A stretch of 38,809 nucleotides of DNA, from assembly GCA_944387785.1 (NCBI GenBank), contig CALXGG010000008.1:1-38809 (forward strand), written 5' to 3'. The notes beneath the pieces were generated by a model, which was given only the letters and a program-made list of their open reading frames with translations, searched no databases and was not told the origin of the DNA. A program made the position numbers and the translations under genes. This document shows, one piece after another, positions 17,516-25,109 of the stretch (positions within the stretch are counted from its first letter, which is position 1; each line of letters opens with the position of its first letter). The stretch comes from an uncultured Oscillospiraceae bacterium. GTDB lineage: Bacteria; Bacillota; Clostridia; Oscillospirales; Oscillospiraceae.

Positions 17516-17994
17516 CCCCGCGGATCGGCTACGGCTACGACGTGCACCGGCTGACGGCGGGGCGGGCCCTGGTGCTGGGCGGGGTGACCATCCCCTGGGA
17601 GAAGGGCCTTCTGGGCCACTCCGACGCGGACGTGCTGCTCCACGCCCTGATGGACGCCCTCCTGGGCGCCGCCGCCCTGGGGGACATCGGGCAGCTCTTC
17701 CCGGACAGCGACCCCCGCTACCGGGGGATCGACAGCCGGAAGCTCCTGCGGCAGGTGGCGGTGCGCCTGGAGCGGGAGGGCTACGCCGTGGGGAACGTGG
17801 ACGTGACCTTGGTGGCCCAGCGGCCCAAGGTCGCCCCCTATGTCCCGGAGATGCGGGCCAATATCGCCGCCGATCTGGGGATCTCCGTCACCCGGGTGAG
17901 CGTGAAGGCCACCACGGAGGAGGCCCTGGGGTTCACCGGCCGGGGGGAGGGCATGGCCGCCCACGCGGTGGCCCTCCTGGTGGAACGGACGTGA
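17512..17994 (+). CDS. ispF: 2-C-methyl-D-erythritol 2,4-cyclodiphosphate synthase
   Basis: IspF (160 aa) cyclises CDP-methylerythritol 2-phosphate and releases CMP; it acts as a homotrimer with zinc at the active site. Metal ligands are visible in GYDVHRL and [17 protein letters not shown], followed by [12 protein letters not shown]. The C-terminal segment [19 protein letters not shown] carries the conserved Thr-Thr and Glu. It follows ispD with an ATGA overlap and is complete. With ispD and the nearby ispH, three of the seven MEP-pathway steps are encoded within 4 kb. Confidence 0.97.
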   Translation: MTPRIGYGYDVHRLTAGRALVLGGVTIPWEKGLLGHSDADVLLHALMDALLGAAALGDIGQLFPDSDPRYRGIDSRKLLRQVAVRLEREGYAVGNVDVTLVAQRPKVAPYVPEMRANIAADLGISVTRVSVKATTEEALGFTGRGEGMAAHAVALLVERT

Positions 17995-18030
17995 CAGGGA
18001 ACGTGCCCCGCAGGAACGCAGAACAGCAGC

Positions 18031-18063
18031 AGGCTCCGCCGCTTTTGCGGCGGGGCCTTTTTT
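18031..18063 (+). terminator. Terminator of carD-ispD-ispF
   Basis: AGGCTCCGCCGC (18031-18042), TTTT loop, GCGGCGGGGCCT (18047-18058), with one G-T wobble, followed by a run of T. It lies 37 nt past the ispF stop. Confidence 0.88.
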
Positions 18064-18171
18064 GTGTTTCCCCGGGAGGCGGGCAGGCCCGGACGCCGCA
18101 GCGGGAATTCCCGGCGGAGAGGCACCACCGGCCCGCCCCGGCATATACTGCGGATAGGGGAGGCGTTGGCA

Positions 18172-18426
18172 TTGCCATACTATCTTTTGCTCTGCCGCTC
18201 CATCACCCATGCCCAGCGCATGAGCAAGCTGCTGGAGCGCTCCGGGGTCACGGCGCCCTACTACCGCGCGCCCTCCGGCCTGACGGACAGAGGCTGCAGC
18301 TACGCCGTCCGCGTGGGCGCGGAGCACTATCCGGCGTCCCTGCGGATCCTGCGCTCCGGCGGCCTGCCGCCCATGCGCGCCTTTTATTCCCCGGGCGATG
18401 GGACCTACCGAGAGGCAGCCATGTGA
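18172..18426 (+). CDS. DUF3343 putative Se/S carrier-like protein
   Basis: Small protein (84 aa) resembling the DUF3343 (putative Se/S-carrier, YedF-related) family: an N-terminal strand with hydrophobic residues and CRSITHAQRMSKLLERSG, then the family-like segment TDRGCSYAVRVGAEHY with the probable functional Cys42. The proposed start is TTG at 18172 because AGGGGAGG (18156-18163) is 8 nt upstream; the TTG at 18166 is too close to that site. It directly precedes a cysteine desulfurase-like gene, which supports handling of persulfide sulfur or selenium, but the function is inferred. It has an upstream terminator, and a hairpin with a short T run follows it, so it may be partly uncoupled from the next gene. 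Confidence 0.75.
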   Translation: MPYYLLLCRSITHAQRMSKLLERSGVTAPYYRAPSGLTDRGCSYAVRVGAEHYPASLRILRSGGLPPMRAFYSPGDGTYREAAM

Positions 18427-18432
18427 TATACA

Positions 18433-18466
18433 GGAAGGCCGGGCCGGCGGTCCGGCCTTCCCTTTT
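18433..18466 (+). terminator. Hairpin terminator between the DUF3343 gene and the desulfurase gene
   Basis: GGAAGGCCGG (18433-18442) pairs perfectly with CCGGCCTTCC (18452-18461) across a 9-nt loop, followed by C and four T residues. The T run is short, so it may attenuate rather than fully stop transcription into the downstream gene. Confidence 0.6.
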
Positions 18467-18523
18467 GCGCGGGGCCCTGCGGCTCCCCGGGACGGAAATC
18501 AGTAACAGTTTGGAGGGGCGAAC

Positions 18524-19639
18524 ATGATCTATTTTGACAGCGCGGCCACTACGCTGCAAAAGCCCGCGGCGGTGGCGGAAGCGGTGGCGGAGGCGGTGCG
18601 CACCGTGACCACCCCGGGCCGGGGAGACTATCCGGCGGCCCGCCGGGCGGCGGACATCATGCTCAGCTGCCGCACGGAGGCGGCGGAGCTGTTCCATACC
18701 GAGGGCCCGGAGAGCGTGGTCATGACCTGCAACGCCACTCACGCCCTGAACATCGCCATCAAGAGCCTGGTGTCCCCCGGGGACACCGTGGTGATCTCCG
18801 GGTATGAGCACAACGCCGTCACCCGTCCCCTTACCGCCATCGGCGGGGTGAAGGTGCGGGTAGTGAACGGCCGCCTTTTTGACCCGGCCCAGATGGTCGA
18901 GGGGTTTTCCCGGGCCCTGGACAAAGACGTGAAGGCGGCGGTATGCACCCATGTGTCCAACGTGTTCGGCTGCGCCCTGCCCATCGGGGACATCGCGGCG
19001 CTGTGCCGCCGGCGGGGGATCGCGCTGATCGTGGACGCGTCCCAGTCGGCGGGGATCCTGCCGGTGGATGTGGAGGGCTGGGGCGCCGCCTATGTGGCTA
19101 TGCCGGGCCACAAGGGGCTCTACGGTCCCCAGGGGACGGGGCTTCTCCTCTGCGGGGCGGGGCAGCAGCCCCGGCCCCTTCTGGAGGGCGGCACCGGCAG
19201 CCTGTCCCGGCAGCAGGAGATGCCGGATTTCCTGCCGGACCGGCTGGAAGCGGGCACCCAGAACGTCCACGGCGCGGCAGGGCTGCTGGCAGGCATCCGG
19301 TTCGTGCGGCAGCAGGGCCTGGCGGAAATCGCCTCCCGGGAGGCGGAGGTGATCCGGGCCCTGGGGGACGGCCTGGCGGGCCGGCGGGGCTTCCACCTTT
19401 TCCGGCAGGCCGGCGGGAAAAGCTCCGTCCTGTCGGTGGTGCCGGAGGGGGAGGACCCCGAGGCTCTGGCGGCCCGGATGGCCGCCGCGGGCGTGGCGGT
19501 GCGGGCCGGCCTCCACTGCGCGCCCCTGGCCCATATGACGGCGGGCACCGCCGACACCGGCACGGTGCGCTTTTCCGCGTCGGTGTTCAATACCACGGCG
19601 GAGGCGGAGGAGGTGGTCCGTCTGCTGACAGCGGGCTGA
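18524..19639 (+). CDS. Cysteine desulfurase-like class V aminotransferase
   Basis: PLP enzyme (371 aa) of the IscS/SufS superfamily, closest in pattern to the cysteine desulfurase family protein group typified by Enterococcus EF2568. It begins MIYFDSAATTLQKP, has VVMTCNATHALNIAI near 65, the VDASQSAG aspartate near 170, the PLP lysine in MPGHKGLYGPQGTG (K197), and the likely persulfide cysteine in RAGLHCAPLAH (C332). A good GGAGGGG site precedes the ATG. Family members remove sulfur (or selenium) from cysteine or selenocysteine. The DUF3343 gene just upstream is a plausible acceptor. No iscU/sufU scaffold gene lies in the window, so a dedicated role other than general Fe-S assembly is possible. 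It appears complete. Confidence 0.88.
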   Translation: MIYFDSAATTLQKPAAVAEAVAEAVRTVTTPGRGDYPAARRAADIMLSCRTEAAELFHTEGPESVVMTCNATHALNIAIKSLVSPGDTVVISGYEHNAVTRPLTAIGGVKVRVVNGRLFDPAQMVEGFSRALDKDVKAAVCTHVSNVFGCALPIGDIAALCRRRGIALIVDASQSAGILPVDVEGWGAAYVAMPGHKGLYGPQGTGLLLCGAGQQPRPLLEGGTGSLSRQQEMPDFLPDRLEAGTQNVHGAAGLLAGIRFVRQQGLAEIASREAEVIRALGDGLAGRRGFHLFRQAGGKSSVLSVVPEGEDPEALAARMAAAGVAVRAGLHCAPLAHMTAGTADTGTVRFSASVFNTTAEAEEVVRLLTAG

Positions 19640-19657
19640 TGACGGGACGGGAAGGAG

Positions 19658-19688
19658 AGGGGGGATGGTTATGTCAACCATCTCCCCT
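19658..19688 (+). other. Strong stem-loop after the desulfurase gene
   Basis: AGGGGGGATGGTT (19658-19670) pairs with AACCATCTCCCCT (19676-19688) across a 5-nt loop with one wobble. There is no T run behind it. It could end or protect the 3' end of the desulfurase message. Confidence 0.5.
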
Positions 19689-19729
19689 TGAAAGTTTACG
19701 GATTGGTCAAAAATTGCGGCCGGAATTTG

Positions 19730-19758
19730 TTGCTTTTTCACCGGAGTTATATTAGAAT
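19730..19758 (+). promoter_or_regulatory. Sigma-A type promoter for cdaA-cdaR
   Basis: TTGCTT at 19730-19735, a 17-nt spacer and TAGAAT at 19753-19758, in an AT-rich gap. The predicted start is about 30 nt before the cdaA ATG. It is the only clear promoter before the closely spaced genes up to the J-domain gene. Confidence 0.6.
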
Positions 19759-19795
19759 AAGAATACTTATGGAATGAAGGATGTGGAGGGAAGTC

Positions 19796-20689
19796 ATGGA
19801 CGTGATCGCGAACGCAGCGCAGAGAGTCATTGATTTTATCCTGTCTCTCCGGTTTTGGGATGTGCTGGACATCCTGGTGATCGCCTATCTGGTGTACCGG
19901 CTGCTGCAGCTGGTGCGGCGGACCAACACCTCTCGGCTGCTGAAGGGCGTCCTTGTGGTCCTTCTGGCTCTGTGGCTGTCCACCGACCGGCTGAACGCGC
20001 TGAACTACCTGCTGGGCCACATCGTAAATATCGGTATCCTGGCCCTCCTGATCCTGTTCCAGCCGGAGATCCGCCGGGTGCTGGAGCAGGTGGGCAGCAG
20101 CCGCATCAATGTGCTGGAGCTGTTTGCCAAGCCCCAGTTGGACCGGCAGATCCTGGAGCGGTCCATCTCCCAGACGGTGTTGGCCTGCGGGGACATGAGC
20201 CGCTCCCGCACCGGGGCGCTGATCGTGTTCGAGCGCCACATCCAGCTGGACGAGGTGCTCCGCAGCGGGACGAAGCTGGACGCGGAGGTCTCCTCGGAGC
20301 TGCTCAAGAACATCTTTTTCGTCAAGGCGCCCATGCACGACGGGGCGGTGATCATCCGGGACGGCCGGGTGCTGGGGGCGGGCTGCATGCTGCCCCTGAG
20401 CCGCAACGTCAACCTGAGCCGGGACCTGGGCATGCGCCACCGGGCCGGTATCGGCATGAGCGAGAATTCCGACGCGGTGGTAGTCCTGGTCAGCGAGGAG
20501 ACGGGCACCATCTCCGTGGCGGTGGGCGGCATGCTCAAGCGGCACCTCATGACCGAGACCCTGGAGCAGCTCCTGCGCAACGAGCTGCTGCCGCCGTCGG
20601 AGGAGGACGGCGGGACCGGGCCCAAAAAGCCGAACCTTTGGAGCATCCTGTCGAAGGTGAAGAAGGATGGTGAGAGCAAAGATGAGTGA
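19796..20689 (+). CDS. cdaA: Diadenylate cyclase CdaA
   Basis: Membrane c-di-AMP synthase (297 aa). Hydrophobic segments in the first 80 residues (VLDILVIAYLVYRLLQLV, LLKGVLVVLLALWLS, IVNIGILALLILFQPEIR) precede the DAC domain, with the catalytic DGA motif at residues 182-184 (MHDGAVIIRDG) and RHR at 214-216 (MRHRAGIG). It makes c-di-AMP from two ATP, a messenger controlling potassium and osmotic balance. The ATG at 19796 is chosen because GTGGAGGGAAG precedes it; the longer in-frame ATG at 19781 would lie on that ribosome site. The C-terminus is charged and Lys-rich. It overlaps its regulator cdaR by 8 nt. Confidence 0.95.
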   Translation: MDVIANAAQRVIDFILSLRFWDVLDILVIAYLVYRLLQLVRRTNTSRLLKGVLVVLLALWLSTDRLNALNYLLGHIVNIGILALLILFQPEIRRVLEQVGSSRINVLELFAKPQLDRQILERSISQTVLACGDMSRSRTGALIVFERHIQLDEVLRSGTKLDAEVSSELLKNIFFVKAPMHDGAVIIRDGRVLGAGCMLPLSRNVNLSRDLGMRHRAGIGMSENSDAVVVLVSEETGTISVAVGGMLKRHLMTETLEQLLRNELLPPSEEDGGTGPKKPNLWSILSKVKKDGESKDE

Positions 20690-21917
20690 GAGAGCCAATA
20701 AGGCGCTGTATATCGCCCTGTCGCTGCTGATCGCCGTCGTGTTCTGGCTGTATGTGGACGACGTGCAGGGCTCCGCGATCACGGAGACTTACTACCGGGT
20801 GCCCATCGAGTTCATCGGCGCGGAGGATACCCTGCCCAGCCGGGGGCTGATGCTCTCAGAAGGGGAGGACATCACCATCGACCTCAAGCTCAGCGGGCCC
20901 CGCATCCTGATCTCCGGCCTGGACAAGGACGATATCCGCATCCAGGTGAACCTGAGCAACATCAGCGCCGTGGGGACGTACACCCTGAACTACCAGCTCC
21001 TGTACCCCGATGATGTGGATTCCACCAAGATCACCCGGGACTGGGCGTCCCGCACCATGGTGACGGTGGAAGTCGTGGAGCTTTACACCAAGATGATCCC
21101 GGTAGAGGTGGCCGCCACCGGGGAAGTGGCCGAGGACTACATTTACATGGCGGAGCGCCTGGTGCTGGATCCCGCCACGCTGACGGTCAGCGGCCGGGAG
21201 GAGGACGTGGACCAGGTGGCTTCGGCCCGGATCAACCTGGATCTTACCGGTGTCAGCTCCTCCATCTCCCGGAAATTCGACTACGACCTGCTGGACGCCG
21301 ACGGGAACGTGGTGGAGGTGGAGGGGATCCGTATTTCGGACAACCAGGTCCAGGTGGATGCGCCTATCTACCTCATCAAGACCCTGGACCTTACGGTCAA
21401 GTTCAAGGAGAGCCCCGGCTCCATGCTGGAGGACGTGAAATGGAAGCTGGAGCAGAACACCATCGAGGTGGCCGGCGATGCGGCCAGCTTGGAGAACAAG
21501 GAGGACATCCTTCTGGGTGAGATTGACCTTTCCTCCCTGCTGTCGGATACGGAGATGGTGCTGGATATCTCCCTGCCGGCGGGAACGGTCAATATCAGCG
21601 GCTTTACCACCACCACCCTGACCATCTCCTTCAGCGACGATCTGGCCACCAAGGCCCTCTCGGTGTCCAATATCTCCGCCGTGGGCCTTTCGGAGGGGCA
21701 GTCTTTTGACCGTCTCACCAACTCGGTGGAGGTGGTCCTCCGGGGGCCGGAGGATATCCTAGACCAGGTGACGGCGGAGGACGTCCGCATCGTGGTGGAC
21801 CTGGAGGAATATACCTCCAATGGTACCTATTCCGTCCCGGCCCAGGTGCTGGTGGACGGCTATGACAACGTGGGCGCCGTGGGCTCCTGCTCGGTGGCCT
21901 GCAAGATCCGGTCCTAG
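20682..21917 (+). CDS. cdaR: CdaR, YbbR-domain regulator of CdaA
   Basis: CdaR-like protein (411 aa): one N-terminal membrane anchor (ALYIALSLLIAVVFWLYV) followed by an extracytoplasmic chain of YbbR domains (about four; repeated Val-rich beta segments such as IDLKLSGPRILISGL and VEVVLRGPEDILDQV). In Firmicutes CdaR binds CdaA at the membrane and modulates c-di-AMP synthesis. The preferred start is ATG 20682, overlapping the end of cdaA; ATG 20667 would add five residues but has a poorly placed ribosome site. In Bacilli and many Clostridia glmM follows; here it does not, and an RseC-like gene follows after 13 nt. Confidence 0.92.
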   Translation: MSERANKALYIALSLLIAVVFWLYVDDVQGSAITETYYRVPIEFIGAEDTLPSRGLMLSEGEDITIDLKLSGPRILISGLDKDDIRIQVNLSNISAVGTYTLNYQLLYPDDVDSTKITRDWASRTMVTVEVVELYTKMIPVEVAATGEVAEDYIYMAERLVLDPATLTVSGREEDVDQVASARINLDLTGVSSSISRKFDYDLLDADGNVVEVEGIRISDNQVQVDAPIYLIKTLDLTVKFKESPGSMLEDVKWKLEQNTIEVAGDAASLENKEDILLGEIDLSSLLSDTEMVLDISLPAGTVNISGFTTTTLTISFSDDLATKALSVSNISAVGLSEGQSFDRLTNSVEVVLRGPEDILDQVTAEDVRIVVDLEEYTSNGTYSVPAQVLVDGYDNVGAVGSCSVACKIRS

Positions 21918-21930
21918 GGAGGGCGTCCCC

Positions 21931-22338
21931 ATGACACAGACGGCAACGGTAACGGCAGTCCAGGCCCCGGGCCTGGTCCAGGTCACCGTGGCCCGGCAGA
22001 CCGCCTGCGGCCACGACTGTGAGCACTGCGCCGGATGCGGCATGCAGGCCGGGGCCATGACGGTTCTGGCGGCCACAGAGCTGCCCCTCTCCCCGGGGGA
22101 CCGGGTGGAGGTGTACACCAGCAGCGGTCGGGTGCTGCCCCTTGCGGCGCTGGTGTATCTGGCGCCGGTGGCGCTGTTCCTCCTGGGTTACCTGCTCCCG
22201 GCGGGGGCGCCGGACTGGGGAAGGGCCCTGGGAGGCGCTGCCGGCTTCGCCGCAGGCCTGGCCGGCGCCATTATCCTGGACCGGCGGCTGCGCCGGCAGG
22301 GCGGCGCCGTGACCTATCAAGTGACAAGAAAGTTGTAG
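21931..22338 (+). CDS. RseC/MucC-like four-cysteine membrane protein
   Basis: Small protein (135 aa) resembling the SoxR-reducing-system RseC/MucC family. The N-terminal domain holds four closely spaced cysteines (C26, C30, C33, C36; ACGHDCEHCAGCGM), which could bind a metal or iron-sulfur centre. A beta segment (LSPGDRVEVYTSSG) is followed by two membrane helices (LAALVYLAPVALFLLGYLL and GAAGFAAGLAGAIIL). RseC proteins are often linked to Rnf/Rsx electron-transport complexes, none of which is in this window. AGGGAGGGC lies just before the ATG, 13 nt after cdaR, so it is probably in the cdaA transcript. The role here is unknown. Confidence 0.75.
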   Translation: MTQTATVTAVQAPGLVQVTVARQTACGHDCEHCAGCGMQAGAMTVLAATELPLSPGDRVEVYTSSGRVLPLAALVYLAPVALFLLGYLLPAGAPDWGRALGGAAGFAAGLAGAIILDRRLRRQGGAVTYQVTRKL

Positions 22339-22345
22339 GCAAGCG

Positions 22346-23242
22346 ATGTTCGGCTATGTGCGGCCCTCCCTGGGGCGTCTGTCCCAAGAGGATACGGACC
22401 GGTTTTCCGCCATGTACTGCGGCCTGTGCCGGACCCTGGGCCGCCGCTGCGGCAGGGCGGCTCCCTTTATCCTCAACTATGACCTTACCTTCCTGGCGGT
22501 GCTGCTGGCGCCGGAGGCGCCGGAGGCGGCCCTCCACGGCCGCTGCGCCGTCCATCCCCTCCGGGGGCGGGACTATTTCCCGGGAAACGACGCCCTGGAC
22601 CTGGCGGCGGACTGCAGCGTGATCCTGGCCTGGTGGCAGCTGCGAGACGCCGTCGCGGACAGCGGGGGCCTGGCCGCCAAGTACCGGGCCGCGTCCCTTG
22701 CCCTGGGGCCCGCCTACCGGCGGGCCCGGCGCAGCCGGCCGGAGTTTGACCGGGCCACCCGGGAGCGCCTGGCGGAGCTGAGCCGGCTGGAGGAGGAGCG
22801 CTGCCCCTCCATGGACCAGGCGGCGGACACCTTCGCCCTGCTGCTGCAAAGCGCCGCGGCTGAGGTACCGGACGGCGTCAAGCGCCGGGTGCTGGAGCAG
22901 ATGCTCTACCACCTGGGCCGCTGGATCTACCTGGTGGACGCGGCGGACGACCTGGAGAAGGACTTTGCTTCGGGGAACTACAACCCCCTGATCTGCCGCT
23001 TCGGCCTCACAGAGGGGAAGCTGACCGGGGAGGCCCGGGAGAGCCTGGTGCTGTCCCTGGACCACTCCATCCGCCTGATGGCGGCGGCCAGCGAGCTGTG
23101 GGACTTCGGCGTGTGGGCGCCCATCATCCGGGCCACCGTATATGAAGGCATGTTCCTGGTGGGACAGGCCGTTTTAGAGGGAACATTTCAAGCCGCGGAC
23201 AAACTTTTTTCGCCTGGCGGCAGAGACGAGGAACAGCTATGA
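22346..23242 (+). CDS. DUF5685-family protein
   Basis: Protein of 298 aa, begins MFGYVRPSLGRLSQEDTDRF and has a conserved-looking CGLC pair (C25, C28), then a mostly helical body with VDAADDLEKDFASGNYNPL near residue 195. I recognise the overall pattern as DUF5685, a family of unknown function in Clostridia and relatives. There is no signal peptide and no clear membrane span. The fold may resemble helical-bundle enzymes, but no catalytic assignment is justified. It starts 8 nt after the RseC-like gene and overlaps the J-domain gene by ATGA; this tight packing suggests the two work together. Confidence 0.75.
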   Translation: MFGYVRPSLGRLSQEDTDRFSAMYCGLCRTLGRRCGRAAPFILNYDLTFLAVLLAPEAPEAALHGRCAVHPLRGRDYFPGNDALDLAADCSVILAWWQLRDAVADSGGLAAKYRAASLALGPAYRRARRSRPEFDRATRERLAELSRLEEERCPSMDQAADTFALLLQSAAAEVPDGVKRRVLEQMLYHLGRWIYLVDAADDLEKDFASGNYNPLICRFGLTEGKLTGEARESLVLSLDHSIRLMAAASELWDFGVWAPIIRATVYEGMFLVGQAVLEGTFQAADKLFSPGGRDEEQL

Positions 23243-23877
23243 CCGATCCCTATAAAGTACTCAATATCCCCAGCACCGCCACCGACGAGGAAGTGAAGAA
23301 GGCCTATCGGGAGCTGGCCCGGAAATACCATCCGGACAACTACCACGACAACCCCCTGGCGGACCTGGCCCAGGAGAAGATGAAGGAGATCAACGAGGCC
23401 TACGACACCATCCAGCGCCAGCGGCAGGGCCGGGGGAACAGCGGCGGCGGGTACAGCCAGCAGCAGAGCGGCGGCTACGGCTATCAGCGCCAGCAGGCGT
23501 ACAGCGGCTCCGCCGTGTACCAGCGGGTCCGCATGGCCATCAACCGCAACGACCTGACCATGGCGGAGCAGCTGCTGGGCCAGATCCAGGACCACGACGG
23601 GGAGTGGAACTATCTCAAGGGCACCATCTGCTACCGCCGGGGCTGGGTGGACGAGGCCCGGCGCTACTACCAGAACGCCTGCCAGATGGAGCCGGGGAAT
23701 CCGGAGTACCGCCAGGCCCTCCACTATGTGGAGAACGGCGGCGAGGCCTACCGGCCCGAGGGATACGACGTGTACTCCACCGGCTGCGGCAGCAGCAACA
23801 TGTGCGGGAAGCTGGCCTGCACCTATCTCTTGTGTAATGCCTGCAGCTTCGGCGGCATGCGGTTCTTCTGCTGCTGA
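23239..23877 (+). CDS. J-domain (DnaJ-like) protein with cysteine-rich tail
   Basis: Protein of 212 aa with a canonical N-terminal J-domain (residues 1 to about 62; HPD at 31-33, KEINEAYDTIQ at its end), a Gln/Gly/Tyr-rich linker, then a helical TPR-like segment (about 95-165; AEQLLGQIQDHDGEWNYLKG, WVDEARRYYQNACQMEPGNPEY). It ends in a tail with clustered cysteines (GCGSSNMCGK, LLCNACSFGG, CC). J-domains stimulate Hsp70 (DnaK) ATPase; this is not canonical DnaJ, because it lacks the CxxCxGxG zinc repeats and the substrate-binding domains. The ATGA overlap with the DUF5685 gene suggests that protein as a client or partner. The tail may bind metal or mediate membrane contact. Confidence 0.88.
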   Translation: MTDPYKVLNIPSTATDEEVKKAYRELARKYHPDNYHDNPLADLAQEKMKEINEAYDTIQRQRQGRGNSGGGYSQQQSGGYGYQRQQAYSGSAVYQRVRMAINRNDLTMAEQLLGQIQDHDGEWNYLKGTICYRRGWVDEARRYYQNACQMEPGNPEYRQALHYVENGGEAYRPEGYDVYSTGCGSSNMCGKLACTYLLCNACSFGGMRFFCC

Positions 23878-23949
23878 GAGGCCGGGGGCAGGGATGTTTT
23901 GAAGCGAAGCCGGACCCGGAAGGGCCGCGGCCAACAGGAGGGACGTATT

Positions 23950-24837
23950 TTGATCAAGAGTATGACCGGCTACGGCCGGGCCCGGGAGCAGCGGGGCGGG
24001 CGGGACATCACCGTGGAGGTCCGCAGCGTCAACAACCGCTATCTCGACTGCGCCGTCAAGATGCCCCGGGCCTATATCTTCGCCGAGGACGCGGTGAAGG
24101 CCCGGGTGCAGAAGGCGGTGAGCCGGGGCAAGGTGGACGTGTTCATCTCGGTGGACTCCCTGGGGGCGGAGGAGACGGTGGTCTCCGTCAACGAGCCCCT
24201 GGCCCGGGCCTACCTTACCGCCCTGGCCCGGCTGCGGGAGCTGGGGGCGGAGCAGGGCGTCCGGGAGGGCATCCCGGTGACGGACCTGGCCCGTCTGCCT
24301 GATGTGCTGACGGTGACCAAGGCGGAGGAGGATCTGGAGAGCATCTCCGCCGATATCTGCGCCGTCCTGGAGGACGCCCTGGCGGCCTACACCGCCATGC
24401 GGGCCACCGAGGGCCGGAAGCTGGGGGAGGACATCCTGGGCCGGGCGGACACTATGGAGGCCATCATCGCCCGGGTGGAGGAGCGCTCCCCCCAGACGGT
24501 GGCGGAGTACCGGGAGAAGCTGCTGGCCAGGATGCAGGAGGTGCTCCAAAGCGCCACCATCGACGAGGGCCGGATCCTTACGGAGGCGGCCATCTTCGCC
24601 GACAAGGTGGCGGTGGACGAGGAGACCGTGCGGCTCCACAGCCATCTCAGCCAGCTGCGGGATATGCTGCGGGGGGACGCGCCGGTGGGCCGGAAGCTGG
24701 ATTTCCTGATTCAGGAGGTCAACCGGGAGTGCAACACCATCGGCTCCAAGTGCAGTGACCTGGCCATCGCCCGGGACGTGGTGGACCTGAAGGCGGAGGT
24801 GGAGAAGATCCGCGAGCAGGTCCAGAATATCGAATAG
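23950..24837 (+). CDS. yicC: YicC-family endoribonuclease
   Basis: YicC-type protein (295 aa). It starts with the family hallmark [11 protein letters not shown] when read from TTG at 23950, which follows AGGAGGGA at the right distance; longer in-frame starts lack that support. N-terminal region [12 protein letters not shown] and C-terminal region (about 215-295; [34 protein letters not shown]) are typical. Escherichia coli YicC has been reported to be an endoribonuclease affecting small RNA turnover; that activity is only inferred here. It opens the conserved remA-gmk-rpoZ-priA run, with remA 11 nt downstream. Confidence 0.92.
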   Translation: MIKSMTGYGRAREQRGGRDITVEVRSVNNRYLDCAVKMPRAYIFAEDAVKARVQKAVSRGKVDVFISVDSLGAEETVVSVNEPLARAYLTALARLRELGAEQGVREGIPVTDLARLPDVLTVTKAEEDLESISADICAVLEDALAAYTAMRATEGRKLGEDILGRADTMEAIIARVEERSPQTVAEYREKLLARMQEVLQSATIDEGRILTEAAIFADKVAVDEETVRLHSHLSQLRDMLRGDAPVGRKLDFLIQEVNRECNTIGSKCSDLAIARDVVDLKAEVEKIREQVQNIE

Positions 24838-24848
24838 GAGGCGGCGCT

Positions 24849-25109
24849 GTGGAGCTTGTGAACATCGGCTACGGCAGCATGATCTCCGCCGGACGCCTCA
24901 TCGCCGTGGTGAGCCCGGACTCCGCCCCCATCAAGCGCCTGATCTCCGAGGCCAGGGACCGGAGCATGCTCATCGACGCCACCTTCGGCCGCAAGACCGC
25001 CGCCGTCCTCATCATGGACAGCGACCATGTGGTCCTGTCGGGCCTTCCCATGGAGAAGCTGGCCCCCCGCTTCGGGGTGGATCCCACCGTACTGGAGGAG
25101 GAGCTATGA
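24849..25109 (+). CDS. remA: RemA-like DNA-binding regulator (DUF370)
   Basis: RemA/DUF370 protein (86 aa): [20 protein letters not shown] at the N-terminus and [24 protein letters not shown] in the middle are nearly diagnostic. In Bacillus subtilis RemA activates biofilm matrix and osmoprotection operons, binding DNA as a ring-like oligomer; the targets in this organism are unknown. The start is GTG at 24849 with AGGAGGCG upstream. The stop overlaps gmk by ATGA. The yicC-remA-gmk-rpoZ order is the usual one in Firmicutes. Confidence 0.93.
   Translation: MELVNIGYGSMISAGRLIAVVSPDSAPIKRLISEARDRSMLIDATFGRKTAAVLIMDSDHVVLSGLPMEKLAPRFGVDPTVLEEEL

Noticed and set aside
18144..18149. TATACT as a -10 for the DUF3343 gene
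   Set aside because: No -35 at 16-18 nt upstream; kept only as a weak possibility because the preceding terminator does require some promoter nearby.
18248..20782. 844-codon minus-strand frame crossing several genes
   Set aside because: It runs across a terminator, a promoter and four plus-strand genes; its composition is that of an antisense shadow.
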